The position numbers were made by a program, and so were the translations under genes. This document shows positions 30,616-39,596 of a stretch of DNA of 44,034 nucleotides, one piece after another. The number at the start of each line of letters is the position of its first letter. Position 1 is the stretch's first letter. The notes under the pieces are model-generated. The model saw nothing but the letters and a program-made list of their open reading frames with translations. It searched no databases and was not told where the DNA came from. The stretch is from Acidobacteriota bacterium (GTDB lineage: Bacteria > Acidobacteriota > Terriglobia > Terriglobales > Acidobacteriaceae), in the NCBI GenBank assembly GCA_003225495.1, contig QIAJ01000079.1:1-44034 (forward strand). The letters are read 5' to 3'.

Positions 30616-31851
30616 ATGGAAAGCAAGCGATTTTTGCATTCCGTGTGTTTGGCATTCGCTACCTCTTTGGCGGCGGGAATCCTGGCGACTTCCGCCTGGG
30701 CATCCAGCGCCCCGCAAGTGATCTACAGTTTCGCCGGAGAAAATGACGGAGAGTACGCCGACACCGATCTGGTGATTGATAGCGCGGGAAATCTTTATGG
30801 TTCATCAGTGCAGGGTGGAGCGTTCGGCGGTGGCACAGTCTTTCGGGTATCACCGTCAGGCCACGGTTGGAAACACACCGTGCTCTACAGTTTCACTGGC
30901 GGCGCGGACGGCGGCGAGCCGTATAAAGGCGTCACTCTCGATAGCGAAGGGAACCTCTACGGAACCGCAGTGACCGGCGGCGGAGGCTCTTGTGAAGGCG
31001 GGTGCGGTGTGGCCTACAAGTTGACGCATGTCGGCGGAACCTGGACGCAAAGCGTGATTCACACTTTCACCGGCGGTAATGACGGATCCGGTCCTGGTGC
31101 GGGGTTGACGCTCGACAAGCATGGCAACGTTTATGGCATGACTCCGACCGGCGGAGCGAACGGATTGGGCGTTATCTTCCGTCTGCAACCGCAGGCGAGC
31201 GGCGAATGGAAGATCAAGGTGCTCCACACGTTTAGCGGCGATGATGGAGCGACCGGTTCTGCCGGCAGGCTTGTCCTTCGTTCCGGCACTCTCTACGGTG
31301 CGGCCACGGTAGGCGGGGCAAATGGGTTAGGTACGATCTTCAGCCTGAAACACATTCCCGGACAATGGCAGTTCAAGAACCTCTATTCTTTTAAAGGTCA
31401 ACCCGATGCAGGCTTTCCCTACGGCGGCTTAACCTTCGACGCGGCAGGCAATCTCTACGGCACTACGTATTACGACGGTGCCAATGACTTCGGCTCCGTT
31501 TATCAACTCTCTCCTCAGCCCGATGGCTCGTGGACCGAACGAGTGCTCTACAGTTTCAAAGGCGGCCGAGACGGAATGGGATCCATCAGCAACCTGGTTT
31601 TCAGCAAGAAGGGCGCTCTCTACGGAACCACGAGCGAGGGCGGATCGGGCTGCAGTTGTGGCACCATTTTCAAGTTCAAAGCCGACGCACTCGGGAACTG
31701 GACGGAGAAAGTCGTTTACCGTTTTACCGGCGTGCCCGACGCAGGCTTTGCATACAACGGCATGGTTGGCGACGCCGCCGGAAATCTTTACGGCGCGACT
31801 GTCCATGGCGGGACGAATGACGACGGCGCCATTTACAAGTTCACGCCGTAG
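30616..31851 (+). CDS. Secreted GloVer-repeat protein (seven repeats)
   Basis: A 411-residue exported protein with signal peptide FLHSVCLAFATSLAAGILAT ending in SAWASSA. The rest consists of seven repeats of about 53 residues of the Gloeo/Verruco (GloVer, TIGR03803) type. Each has a VLYSFTGG-like strand, a variable GLTLD strand, the invariant GNLYG(T/A)(T/A) core and a G(T/A)(I/V)F(R/K)L strand. Seven repeats of that size suggest a seven-bladed propeller, which is an inference. Two repeats contain cysteine pairs (SCEGGCGVAYKL, SGCSCGTIFKF). I see no anchor at the C-terminus. A strong GGAGGAG ribosome site precedes the ATG, and a terminator follows the gene. Function is not established for this repeat family. 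Confidence 0.88.
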   Translation: MESKRFLHSVCLAFATSLAAGILATSAWASSAPQVIYSFAGENDGEYADTDLVIDSAGNLYGSSVQGGAFGGGTVFRVSPSGHGWKHTVLYSFTGGADGGEPYKGVTLDSEGNLYGTAVTGGGGSCEGGCGVAYKLTHVGGTWTQSVIHTFTGGNDGSGPGAGLTLDKHGNVYGMTPTGGANGLGVIFRLQPQASGEWKIKVLHTFSGDDGATGSAGRLVLRSGTLYGAATVGGANGLGTIFSLKHIPGQWQFKNLYSFKGQPDAGFPYGGLTFDAAGNLYGTTYYDGANDFGSVYQLSPQPDGSWTERVLYSFKGGRDGMGSISNLVFSKKGALYGTTSEGGSGCSCGTIFKFKADALGNWTEKVVYRFTGVPDAGFAYNGMVGDAAGNLYGATVHGGTNDDGAIYKFTP

Positions 31852-31876
31852 CGCTCGTCCTTGCATTTCAAGATTG

Positions 31877-31915
31877 GGCTGCGGGTCCATCCTTAGGATT
31901 CGCAGCCTTTTTTTT
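31877..31915 (+). terminator. Rho-independent terminator
   Basis: GGCTGCG (31877-31883) pairs with CGCAGCC (31901-31907), with additional TCC/GGA pairing inside, followed by eight T (31908-31915). It ends the transcript of the first GloVer gene, 25 bases after its stop. The second GloVer gene must therefore start from a promoter in the remaining 170 bases. Confidence 0.85.
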
Positions 31916-32086
31916 GATCCCCGAGTTCAGGCTGAGAACTGGCGCTAGCCAAGGGTTCCGGCTTGGCATATACTCGTCCGGCCCCTCCCCAGGGTTCTGG
32001 CGCAGAAGTCTTTCCACGAATCGATTTCAACGTCCACACCAGGTCTCGGCAGATTTCTACTTCAAGGACGACATGAATGGAGAACC

Positions 32087-33721
32087 ATGCGTACACATCG
32101 ACCCACGAGCCTGTTTTTGCAAATCGTATTCACCATACTGTCAGTCCTCGCTCTCGGCATCTCTGTCGCCCGCGCTCAAACCTACGCTGACATTCACGAT
32201 TTCGACACACCTTCACTGGCATCGCCGCAGTTTCCCGGGATGCTTGCACAGGGCCGCGATGGCAACCTTTACGGCTCCGCCCCATTGGGTGGAACTTCCG
32301 GCCGCGGAGGAGTTTTTCGAATTGCACCGGACGGTAGCTATTCCGTGCTCTTTAATTTCGATGTAACCCACGGATCAAATCCTTACAGCGGACTCACTCT
32401 AGGCAGCGACGGCAACTTTTATGGAGCTTGTTTTAATAACGGTGACTTTATTTTGGGCAATGTTTTCCGGATTACGCCGGCCGGCTCGGTGACTGTGCTC
32501 CACAGTTTTTCTCAGCTTGAGGGTACCAGTCCGTATGCTCCGCCGATTGAAGGGAGCGACGGCAATTTCTATGGGACAACGTCAGCCGGCGGCAGTGCGG
32601 GACTTGGTTCCGTTTACCGGCTCACTTCCGGGGGCGGCTTCAGTGCGCTGTTCCAGTTCGATGGCACGCATGGCGCGACGCCGATCGGGGTCCTGACCCA
32701 AGGCAAAGACGGCAATTTCTATGGCACGACGAAAGATGGTGGAACCTTCGGCTTCGGCACCGCTTTCAAGATCACACCCGGAGGCACCCTGACGGTTCTC
32801 TACAACTTTGACTCGACTCATGGTGCATCCATCTTTGCCCCCTTACTCCAAGGCAGCGATGGGAATTTTTACGGGACTGCGAGAAATGGCGGAGCCAAGA
32901 ACAATGGCGGTGTGATCTTCAAACTGACACCGGCAAAGAAGCTCACCGTTCTGCACAGCTTCGATGCGACCGGCGCAACTACCGAGGGCACTCATCCCTA
33001 TGCAGGGTTGGTGCAGGCCAGTGACGGAAATTTTTACGGCGTTTCTTCCGCGGGTGGCACGAACGGACAGGGAACGCTTTTCAGAATCACTAAAGCCGGG
33101 GTGTATTCCACTCTTTACAGCTTTGTCTCGGCAACAGGTTCGTTTCCGGTTGCGACTCTGCGCCAACACACGAATGGAAAATTCTATGGCGAAGCGACAA
33201 ACGGAGGCGCGGCTGGTCACGGAGCACTTTTCAGTTTCGATGCCGGCCTCGGGCCCTTTGTTACTCTTCACCCCACCTCGGGCGTAGTTGGACAGCCGGT
33301 TGAAATCTTTGGACAAGGTTTCTTCCAGTCCACCGGTGTTCGCTTCACACCTAACATCCCTGCTGCCAGTCTCTTCACCGACACTTACATGACGACCAGC
33401 GTCCCCGACAATGCCACTACCGGCGTAGTGAAAGTTCTGCTCACCCATGGCCATCTGACGAGTTCACAGAAGTTTCTCGTCACTCCTGTAGTCACTGGCT
33501 TCAGTCCGTCAAGCGGTGTGGTCGGCAGCCAGGTTGTCATTACCGGCGATAGCTTCACTGGTGCTACCAAAGTTACGTTCGGCAGCAAGAAGGCGGTCTT
33601 TACAGTAAATTCCTATACCCAGATCACTGCCACGGTTCCCACTGGAGCCGTCACTGGGAAAATTCAAGTGACCACACCGGGAGGTACGGCCGTGAGCGGA
33701 ATGGCATTTACTGTGAATTGA
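32087..33721 (+). CDS. Secreted GloVer-repeat protein with two C-terminal IPT/TIG domains
   Basis: A 544-residue exported protein with signal peptide SLFLQIVFTILSVLALGISV followed by ARAQT. Residues 30-385 hold seven GloVer repeats of about 50 residues, each with L(F/Y/H)(N/S)FD, GSDGNFYGT and a G-x-VFRITP-type strand. Two Ig-like IPT/TIG domains follow: LHPTSGVVGQPVEIFGQGFF at about 392 and FSPSSGVVGSQVVITGDSFT at about 470. The closing TPGGTAVSGMAFTVN is typical of the end of a TIG domain. Its repeats are more uniform than those of the neighbour at 30616. It is probably surface-exposed. The ATG is preceded by TGGAGAACC, which gives a usable ribosome site. The role is unknown. Confidence 0.88.
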   Translation: MRTHRPTSLFLQIVFTILSVLALGISVARAQTYADIHDFDTPSLASPQFPGMLAQGRDGNLYGSAPLGGTSGRGGVFRIAPDGSYSVLFNFDVTHGSNPYSGLTLGSDGNFYGACFNNGDFILGNVFRITPAGSVTVLHSFSQLEGTSPYAPPIEGSDGNFYGTTSAGGSAGLGSVYRLTSGGGFSALFQFDGTHGATPIGVLTQGKDGNFYGTTKDGGTFGFGTAFKITPGGTLTVLYNFDSTHGASIFAPLLQGSDGNFYGTARNGGAKNNGGVIFKLTPAKKLTVLHSFDATGATTEGTHPYAGLVQASDGNFYGVSSAGGTNGQGTLFRITKAGVYSTLYSFVSATGSFPVATLRQHTNGKFYGEATNGGAAGHGALFSFDAGLGPFVTLHPTSGVVGQPVEIFGQGFFQSTGVRFTPNIPAASLFTDTYMTTSVPDNATTGVVKVLLTHGHLTSSQKFLVTPVVTGFSPSSGVVGSQVVITGDSFTGATKVTFGSKKAVFTVNSYTQITATVPTGAVTGKIQVTTPGGTAVSGMAFTVN

Positions 33722-33771
33722 GGTCTGATCATGTGGGCACTCCGAGTAGAGAAGTACAGCTATGTACGCCG

Positions 33772-33803
33772 TTGACTCATGATGATGAGTCAGATAGACT
33801 CAT
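33772..33803 (+). promoter_or_regulatory. vapBC promoter with overlapping triple-heptamer operator
   Basis: TTGACT (33772-33777) and TAGACT (33795-33800) form a sigma-70-like pair with an exact 17-base spacer. Overlapping them are GACTCAT (33774-33780), its inverse ATGAGTC (33785-33791) and another GACTCAT (33797-33803). The first two form a perfect palindrome with a four-base centre. Transcription would begin about seven bases after the -10, which is at the antitoxin ATG (33807), so the mRNA is probably leaderless. No Shine-Dalgarno is visible. Autorepression by the antitoxin complex is the expected use. Confidence 0.65.
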
Positions 33804-33806
33804 TCC

Positions 33807-34064
33807 ATGGCTAAGAGGCTCCAAGTAATCCTTCAGGACCCGGAATATCGAGAAATTCAGAAAATAGCGCGGTCCCGCCATTTATCCCTCGCCGAGTGGG
33901 TGCGGCAAGCGCTGGATTTGGCGAAGCGTCGCGAGCCTCTCGGCGACGTGGGCAAGAAACTCGATGTGGTTCGAGCAGCTGTCCGTTACGACTTTCCGGT
34001 CAGTGACATCGGCCGCATGCTAAGCGAGATCGAGAAGGGATATGTCACGGACGTTGAGTCGTGA
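33807..34064 (+). CDS. vapB: VapB-type antitoxin (ribbon-helix-helix)
   Basis: An 85-residue protein. The N-terminal strand [18 protein letters not shown] followed by [17 protein letters not shown] has the strand-helix-helix form of MetJ/Arc-type antitoxins. The C-terminal half ([20 protein letters not shown], then IEKGY) would wrap around and block the toxin. Its stop overlaps the toxin's GTG by four bases (GTGA), the typical arrangement for a coupled pair. The antitoxin comes first, which is normal for vapBC. Its promoter carries a palindromic operator (see 33772-33803). Type II pairs of this kind are often horizontally acquired. Codon use here looks like that of the neighbours. Confidence 0.85.
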   Translation: MAKRLQVILQDPEYREIQKIARSRHLSLAEWVRQALDLAKRREPLGDVGKKLDVVRAAVRYDFPVSDIGRMLSEIEKGYVTDVES

Positions 34065-34456
34065 TTCTGATTGACTCAAACATTCCAATGTATCTCGTGG
34101 GTGCGCCGCATCCTCACAAGACCGACGCGCAGCGGTGGGTTGAAAAACTGCTGAGCGACCGTCAGCGACTAGTCACAGATGCCGAAGTGTTGCAGGAAAT
34201 TCTGCATCGCTATGTAGCGATTAACCGGCGTGACGCGATCCAGCCTGCATTTGATGCTCTTTTGGGAATTGTTGACGAGGTCTTCGCAGTCGACCGTGAG
34301 GTCGCCGCCCGAGCTAAAGAAATCGTTCTTGGGCATCCACGAATGTCGGCTCGCGACGCAGTCCATCTGGGGGTCATGGAGCAGCAGGGAATCGACCGCA
34401 TTCTGACCTTCGATTCAGGGTTTGATGGATTTCCAGGAATCACGCGTCTCTCATAA
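34061..34456 (+). CDS. vapC: VapC-type toxin, PIN-domain ribonuclease
   Basis: A 131-residue PIN-domain protein. The four acidic metal-binding positions can be assigned: D5 in [15 protein letters not shown]46 in [14 protein letters not shown]99 in [12 protein letters not shown] and D118 in [15 protein letters not shown]. VapC toxins cut RNA, often tRNA or rRNA, with Mg or Mn ions. The length is normal and no key residue is missing, so the toxin should be active. The GTG start overlaps the antitoxin gene. The RNA target cannot be predicted. A convergent gene begins 56 bases downstream. Confidence 0.9.
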   Translation: MILIDSNIPMYLVGAPHPHKTDAQRWVEKLLSDRQRLVTDAEVLQEILHRYVAINRRDAIQPAFDALLGIVDEVFAVDREVAARAKEIVLGHPRMSARDAVHLGVMEQQGIDRILTFDSGFDGFPGITRLS

Positions 34457-34511
34457 ACAGGAAGGCTGCCGTTTCATTTCTGAGCCGGCAGCCCCAATCG
34501 AACCAATACCA

Positions 34512-35579
34512 CTACTGATTGATATCCTGCTTCGATTCCAGCTTCCGGACCAGACTGTCCACGTAAGTCTTCTGATTGTCGGGGGCCTTATCCAATGCGA
34601 GTTTCATCTCCTTAGCTGCATCGTCGAACTTGCCTTGCGACGAATAAACACGTGCCATCCCGGCGTGCGTAAACCACAAGTCCGGATGTTTCTTTGCATT
34701 TTCCCGGAAGACTGCATAGGCCTCATCCGCGCGCTTCTGGCCCTGCAACTGACGACCGTATCCATGCACCTGAATCGGACTCGCCATCGACAGCGCCTTC
34801 TTCTCCGCGGCGGCGGCATCCTCCTTCCGATTTAACGCCACCAGAACTTGCGATTTCGTCATTTCATTGTCATAGCGGTCTTCAGTTTCAATCGACTTGT
34901 CGGTGTATTTGAGCGCGTCGTCCAAGGCGACCTTTTCCGCGAGCAGGTAGTTGGCCGCATCGTCCCAGCTAATCCACGTGTATTGCGAAAGGTTCCGGAG
35001 TTGTTTCTTCAGGCTGGTTTCCACGACTTCATGGACGTCCACGCCGACCTTGAACGGAACTGCAACCTTCTCCCACTGCATCACGACCATGGCGGAATCG
35101 GGCTTCAATTGATCGAAGTCGTAGGTGAGAGCGTCATGCATCTCTCCCGCCTGCGGCTTGACATTTACGCGCAGAGCATCTTCGGACTCGTTATAGGTAA
35201 ATGCGCCCCAGGACGTGGAATTCTTTGAGAAAATAATGGTCCATTGATCCGCAGTGGGAATCATGTGCAGACCGTACGTCCCTTTATCGAGTGGCTTGCC
35301 TTCGATGGTGACCGCATCGCTGAACGTTATCGTTGTGTTCTCGTTGGCTCCTGCGCGCCAGACTTTTCCATATGGAACCAGGGCGTCCCACACCTTACGG
35401 TTGTTTACCAGCGGACGATGATAGGAAATGGTGATGTCGGTAATGCCAACCCGTTGCGCAATCTGCGCCCGCTGGCTCGGCCGTGGCAGGTCAAGAACGA
35501 AGGATTGTGCCGAAATGAAGCCGGACACGGACGTGAGCGAAAGGCAAAACAAGACCCCTCGTAAAGATTTTCGAATCAT
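34512..35579 (-). CDS. Exported DUF2911 protein with C-terminal TPRs
   Basis: A 355-residue protein with signal peptide RGVLFCLSLTSVSGFISAQ. Residues 28-165 match DUF2911: PRPSQRAQIAQRVGITDITI, the SYHRPLVNNRKVW segment, WRAGANENTTITFSDAVTIE and KGTYGLHMIPTADQWTIIFS. The rest is helical and TPR-like, with KSQVLVALNRKEDAAAAEKK, then RADEAYAVFRENAKKHPDLW and SSQGKFDDAAKEMKLALDKA. DUF2911 has no known function, but the combination with TPRs is common in Acidobacteria and Bacteroidetes. It should act in the periplasm, probably as a binding protein. GAGGAG precedes the ATG. It is convergent with vapC. Confidence 0.9.
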   Translation of the reverse strand: MIRKSLRGVLFCLSLTSVSGFISAQSFVLDLPRPSQRAQIAQRVGITDITISYHRPLVNNRKVWDALVPYGKVWRAGANENTTITFSDAVTIEGKPLDKGTYGLHMIPTADQWTIIFSKNSTSWGAFTYNESEDALRVNVKPQAGEMHDALTYDFDQLKPDSAMVVMQWEKVAVPFKVGVDVHEVVETSLKKQLRNLSQYTWISWDDAANYLLAEKVALDDALKYTDKSIETEDRYDNEMTKSQVLVALNRKEDAAAAEKKALSMASPIQVHGYGRQLQGQKRADEAYAVFRENAKKHPDLWFTHAGMARVYSSQGKFDDAAKEMKLALDKAPDNQKTYVDSLVRKLESKQDINQ

Positions 35580-35755
35580 GGGGAGCTCCTCCTCTTGGCA
35601 GATCTTTGATCGTAAGTGAATGTCGAGGGCCCGCAGTGTACTCTCCGGGCTGATGGATAACCGCTGCTTAGACGTACGGCGACGTCGGCTGTGAGCACGG
35701 AGATGGAATCGGGTAGAATGCCCCGGGCCGTTTCTTTAACTTCGAAGGACGAGAC

Positions 35756-36487
35756 ATGATCCGCCAACAACTGAATGCACACACGGGAGGCGAGAGCAAC
35801 TTCCTTTGGCGGGGAGGAGAAATCACCCGCCTGGAAGGATTTACGGACGCTGTTTTTGCCTTTGCGGTAACGCTGCTGGTCGTTTCGCTCGAAGTCCCGA
35901 AGAGCTTTCACGAGCTCACGGAGGTCATGCGCGGCTTTGTCGCGTTCGGAGTATGCTTCGCCCTCCTGATCGTCGTCTGGTTCAATCACTACCGCTTCTT
36001 CCGGCGATATGGATTGCAGGACCCCTGGTCAGTATTTCTTAACTGCCTGCTTCTCTTCTTCGTTCTGTTTTATGTGTACCCGTTGAAGTTTCTCTTCTTT
36101 GCGATGTTCACCGGGGGCGGCCGGATTGAAGCTCAAGATGCCCGCACCCTGTTTATGATCTACGGCGCGGGTTACGCTGCCGTCTTTCTGACGTTTGCCC
36201 TTCTCTACCTCCACGCCTGGAGGAAGCGCGATGCCTTGGCTCTTAATGAAATTGAGCGGCTGCGGACGCGCCAAGGCTTGATTGACCACATCGCCATGGT
36301 GGTAATCGGCGTGAGTTCGGCCCTGCTGGCATTAACCCTCCCATCGAAACTGGTCGGCCTGGCCGGATGGTTTTATTTCAGCGTGGGGGTCTATTTCATG
36401 GTCGCGGGCAAAGTTTTCGGAAGGCGGGAGCGGAGCCTTCTCTCCAAGAAACGTCCCACCTCCGTGCCTGTCGAGGCCGGAAGATAG
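35756..36487 (+). CDS. TMEM175-family (DUF1211) potassium channel-like protein
   Basis: A 243-residue integral membrane protein. The signature is EITRLEGFTDAVFAFAVTLL at about 24-43, the R-x-x-x-F-[ST]-D motif that lines the pore in TMEM175 channels. Six hydrophobic segments follow, including GFVAFGVCFALLIVVWFNHY, YAAVFLTFALLYLHAW and IAMVVIGVSSALLALTL. Bacterial homologues are potassium-selective leak channels that work as tetramers. AAGGA lies nine bases before the ATG. The gene is divergent from the DUF2911 gene and the spacer shows no clear regulatory site. The C-terminus is a basic cytoplasmic tail. Confidence 0.88.
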   Translation: MIRQQLNAHTGGESNFLWRGGEITRLEGFTDAVFAFAVTLLVVSLEVPKSFHELTEVMRGFVAFGVCFALLIVVWFNHYRFFRRYGLQDPWSVFLNCLLLFFVLFYVYPLKFLFFAMFTGGGRIEAQDARTLFMIYGAGYAAVFLTFALLYLHAWRKRDALALNEIERLRTRQGLIDHIAMVVIGVSSALLALTLPSKLVGLAGWFYFSVGVYFMVAGKVFGRRERSLLSKKRPTSVPVEAGR

Positions 36488-36657
36488 AGCTCAGCCGTCC
36501 GACGCTTTTTCCCCTTGGCGGCTAACCCCCAACTTGTTTGCAGAGTCTAACTTAGAGCTTAGTGTGTTTTGTGGGGAACCCGCACCTACCGTCTCCCGTA
36601 TTAACATGAGATGGCGGCTGTAGCCCGCACTCCGAGAATTTCCGCGGAACCTGACCA

Positions 36658-37908
36658 ATGCGAATGCTGATTGAGATCGTCCGCCAGTCCCTGGCCACCC
36701 TGTGGGCTCATAAGCTGCGCTCCTTCCTAACGATGTTCGGCATCGCATGGGGCGTGGGGTCCTTGCTTCTGCTTGTGGGTTTGGGGGAAGGCTTCCGGAG
36801 CGGACAGACCAAGCAACTCGCGACCCTTGGGCAGGACATCATGTTCATGTTCCCGGGCAGGATTCCAGCCGTCGAAGGCAGCACCCAGTCCGGCCGGACT
36901 TACCACTTCACGTACCAGGACTATCTTGCGATCCGTCGCGATGCACATTCCTTGAGATATCTTTCGCCTGTCTTGAATCGTGAGGACATTCGCGCGGTTA
37001 GCGATTATGGATCTACCAATGGCCAAGTCTTTGGAGTAGCGCCCGAATATAACAAAATTCGCAACGTCCCGATCGGTACCGGACGCTGGTTCAACGAAGA
37101 AGATAACAACGAGACACGCCGCGTCGCGGTAGTTGGGTGGGAACTGCTGAAAAATATCTTCCCGGGAGGTAATCCGGCAGTGGGTTCGACCATTCTGCTC
37201 AACGGAGCCCGTTTCGAAATCATCGGGGTTGTAGCAAAGGTCGGACAAGACGGCAACAATGGCACCAACGCGCGTATTTTTATTCCGGTCGAAACCATGC
37301 GCGGGCTATTTCGTTTAAAAGAAAAGAATACCGAAGATGCCATTTCATTCCTGAACTATCGTCCCACGGTGCCGGCGCAACATCTCCAGGCGAAGAACGA
37401 ACTTCACGAGATAATCGCGCGCCGGCACGGGTTTAACCCGAAGCTGGAAGAGTCGTTTGAAGATTGGGACACAATCGAGAACAACGCGCGTGTGGGCAAG
37501 ATTTTCAGCGCTATGGATTGGTTCCTCGGCGTAGTCGGCGTAGTGACGCTCGGCTTGGGCGCGATCGGCATTATCAACATCATGCTGGTTTCGGTCACCG
37601 AACGCACGCGCGAGATTGGGCTGCGTAAAGCGCTCGGTGCAACGCACCGCGCCATTTTGACGCAGTTCTTTGTTGAAGGTGCGTTCTTGACGATGCTTAG
37701 CGGTGGAATCGGCCTGGCGCTGGTGGGTGGACTCATCGCTCTTCTAGCGATGCTCCCTGCGCCCGAAGGATTTGACACGCCTCGAATCGTTCCAGCCTCC
37801 GCGATCATTGCCATTCTTTCGCTGTCAATTGCCGGAATTGTCGCCGGCCTTTATCCAGCGCGCCAAGCCGCGCTGTTGCAGCCCGTCGAGGCTCTGCGCC
37901 AGGAGTAG
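36658..37908 (+). CDS. MacB/FtsX-type ABC transporter permease 1
   Basis: A 416-residue permease. The N-terminal helix (about 18-45: LRSFLTMFGIAWGVGSLLLL) precedes a periplasmic MacB-PCD domain (about 50-265). Three more helices form the FtsX domain, which contains NIMLVSVTERTREIGLRKAL followed by GATHRAIL, the conserved coupling helix. Four helices plus a periplasmic domain match MacB, LolC/E and FtsX. No ATPase gene is visible on either side, so the ATP-binding partner is elsewhere. Together with the next gene it probably forms a heterodimeric permease. Substrates of this class include lipoproteins, macrolides and peptides, and none can be chosen here. The ribosome site is weak. Confidence 0.88.
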   Translation: MRMLIEIVRQSLATLWAHKLRSFLTMFGIAWGVGSLLLLVGLGEGFRSGQTKQLATLGQDIMFMFPGRIPAVEGSTQSGRTYHFTYQDYLAIRRDAHSLRYLSPVLNREDIRAVSDYGSTNGQVFGVAPEYNKIRNVPIGTGRWFNEEDNNETRRVAVVGWELLKNIFPGGNPAVGSTILLNGARFEIIGVVAKVGQDGNNGTNARIFIPVETMRGLFRLKEKNTEDAISFLNYRPTVPAQHLQAKNELHEIIARRHGFNPKLEESFEDWDTIENNARVGKIFSAMDWFLGVVGVVTLGLGAIGIINIMLVSVTERTREIGLRKALGATHRAILTQFFVEGAFLTMLSGGIGLALVGGLIALLAMLPAPEGFDTPRIVPASAIIAILSLSIAGIVAGLYPARQAALLQPVEALRQE

Positions 37909-37910
37909 CA

Positions 37911-39149
37911 ATGTTGATCGAACTTGGCCGTCAGGCCTACAACGCGCTGAAGCATAACCGCCGCCGCAGCATCCTTACCATGCTGGGGATGGCCTGGGGA
38001 ATCGCGACGGTAGTGTTGCTCCTCGCTTATGGCGCTGGCTTCGAACGCGGCTTGTGGGTCGCCTTTCGCTCCTGGGGCACCAATCTTGTATTCATCTTTC
38101 CCGGACGCACCTCCTTACAGGCGGGCGGCACCAAGGCAGGTTCGGAGGTCAAGCTGACCACCAACGATCTCGATTACCTCCAGGCCGAAGTTCCGTTGAT
38201 CAAGCGGATTTCTCCCGAGTCCTCCAAGCAGAGCACGGCCGCCTTCGGAATCCGTAGTGGCAGCTACAGCGTGAGTGGAGTCTATCCCTACTACTCGCGC
38301 ATGCGACGCATGGATGTCGAATTCGGGACGTTTTTCACCGAACTCGACGAGAACACCCACAGTCGGGTGGCGGTGCTAGGAGCGGATGTAAAGAAGAAAC
38401 TCTTTTCCGGCCAGAATGCGCTCGGCGAGAAAGTGCGCGTCGACGGCATCTCCTACGAAGTGATCGGCATTCTCCGACATGTCATCCAGAATGGCGATGA
38501 GGACATGAATAGCAAGATCTATGTTCCATTCAGCGCCATGAGCGATATCAAGAACACCTACTATCTGAACGCAATCGCCATGGAATATGAAGGCGACCAC
38601 GAAAAGGTCGCGACCGCCGTGCGCCACTCGATGGCCTTTCATCACGAGTTCGATCCGAAAGACAAGCGCGCTGTTTTCGTGTTCGACGTGTTCGCGGATC
38701 TACTCGATTTGCGCGTGATTACGACGGGCATCAAAATTTTGCTCGGCTTCATCGGTCTGCTGACACTTGGCATCGGCGGTGTCGGCCTCATGAACATCAT
38801 GCTGGTGTCGGTGACCCAGCGCACCCGCGAGATCGGCGTCGAAAAAGCTCTGGGCGCACGCAGCCGCCACATTCTGATCCAGTTTCTGGCAGAAGCGCTG
38901 GTCATTACGCTCGTCGGAGGCCTGGCTGGCGTCGTTCTCGCTTATCTCGTCTCATGGTCCGTAGGATCGCTCACCTTGTGGAGCGCATTCATCGATAATG
39001 CCAACGAAGGCGACATCCATCTGACCATTGACTCGACTACTCTCATCGCATCTTCGCTGATTCTGGCGTTCGTTGGCATCGTCAGCGGCATGCTTCCCGC
39101 CATCAAAGCCTCCCGCCTGGATCCGATCGAAGCTCTGCGCTACGAATAG
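37911..39149 (+). CDS. MacB/FtsX-type ABC transporter permease 2
   Basis: A 412-residue protein with the same layout as the preceding gene: first helix SILTMLGMAWGIATVVLLLA, periplasmic MacB-PCD domain and FtsX domain with NIMLVSVTQRTREIGVEKAL followed by GARSRHIL. It starts two bases after the previous stop, and the end of that gene supplies AGGAG as the ribosome site, so the two are cotranslated. Similarity between the two proteins suggests tandem duplication followed by divergence. The pair is probably an obligate heterodimer. There is no ATPase and no membrane-fusion protein nearby. Acidobacterial genomes often carry many such permease pairs. Confidence 0.88.
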   Translation: MLIELGRQAYNALKHNRRRSILTMLGMAWGIATVVLLLAYGAGFERGLWVAFRSWGTNLVFIFPGRTSLQAGGTKAGSEVKLTTNDLDYLQAEVPLIKRISPESSKQSTAAFGIRSGSYSVSGVYPYYSRMRRMDVEFGTFFTELDENTHSRVAVLGADVKKKLFSGQNALGEKVRVDGISYEVIGILRHVIQNGDEDMNSKIYVPFSAMSDIKNTYYLNAIAMEYEGDHEKVATAVRHSMAFHHEFDPKDKRAVFVFDVFADLLDLRVITTGIKILLGFIGLLTLGIGGVGLMNIMLVSVTQRTREIGVEKALGARSRHILIQFLAEALVITLVGGLAGVVLAYLVSWSVGSLTLWSAFIDNANEGDIHLTIDSTTLIASSLILAFVGIVSGMLPAIKASRLDPIEALRYE

Positions 39150-39222
39150 CCTCGACGTCCGGGCTCGCATAACGGTTGTAGAACGAGGCGCACGCCACGA
39201 GGATGTCTGAGTCGAAATACAA

Positions 39223-39477
39223 ATGAAGCGATATATCTCCTGGACCAAGACAACTCTTGCCCTGCTGGTTGCGATTATTGTGAGTTTGCCCGCAGGCTGG
39301 ATCATCGCAATGCTTCTCACGCCAGTGCTCTGGCGTCTGGAGCCCGTTCTAAAAATGGAACTCGCGGGACACTCCGGTCCTGCGGACTGGCTCTTGTGGG
39401 TCATCTGGGTGATCGTGGCAGCAGTGTTGTTTTTTGTTTTGCGCCTGGTCTTCTCAAGTACAGAACCGAAGCGGTAG
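39223..39477 (+). CDS. Small membrane protein, unknown function
   Basis: An 84-residue protein with two clear hydrophobic segments, TLALLVAIIVSLPAGWIIAM and DWLLWVIWVIVAAVLFFVLR, separated by a short loop. Basic residues at both ends place the termini in the cytoplasm by the positive-inside rule. I do not recognise the family. It follows the permease pair by 74 bases in the same direction, so it may share their transcript. No strong ribosome site is seen. An overlapping long frame from 39396 belongs to the next gene and is not coding in its first part. Confidence 0.6.
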   Translation: MKRYISWTKTTLALLVAIIVSLPAGWIIAMLLTPVLWRLEPVLKMELAGHSGPADWLLWVIWVIVAAVLFFVLRLVFSSTEPKR

Positions 39478-39596
39478 CGCGCGAGTGCTTACGGCGTGCC
39501 TTCTTTCCCGTTAACCGAACCAGTACTAAAGTGCACGATTTTCGTTGCTATTTAACAGTCCTGAAATATCCTGACAGTAAACTGCTCATAGCAGAC

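Noticed and set aside
39396..39596. N-terminal extension of the Nudix frame
   Set aside because: It overlaps the small membrane protein and shows no Nudix-fold sequence; the ATG at 39597 begins the conserved part.
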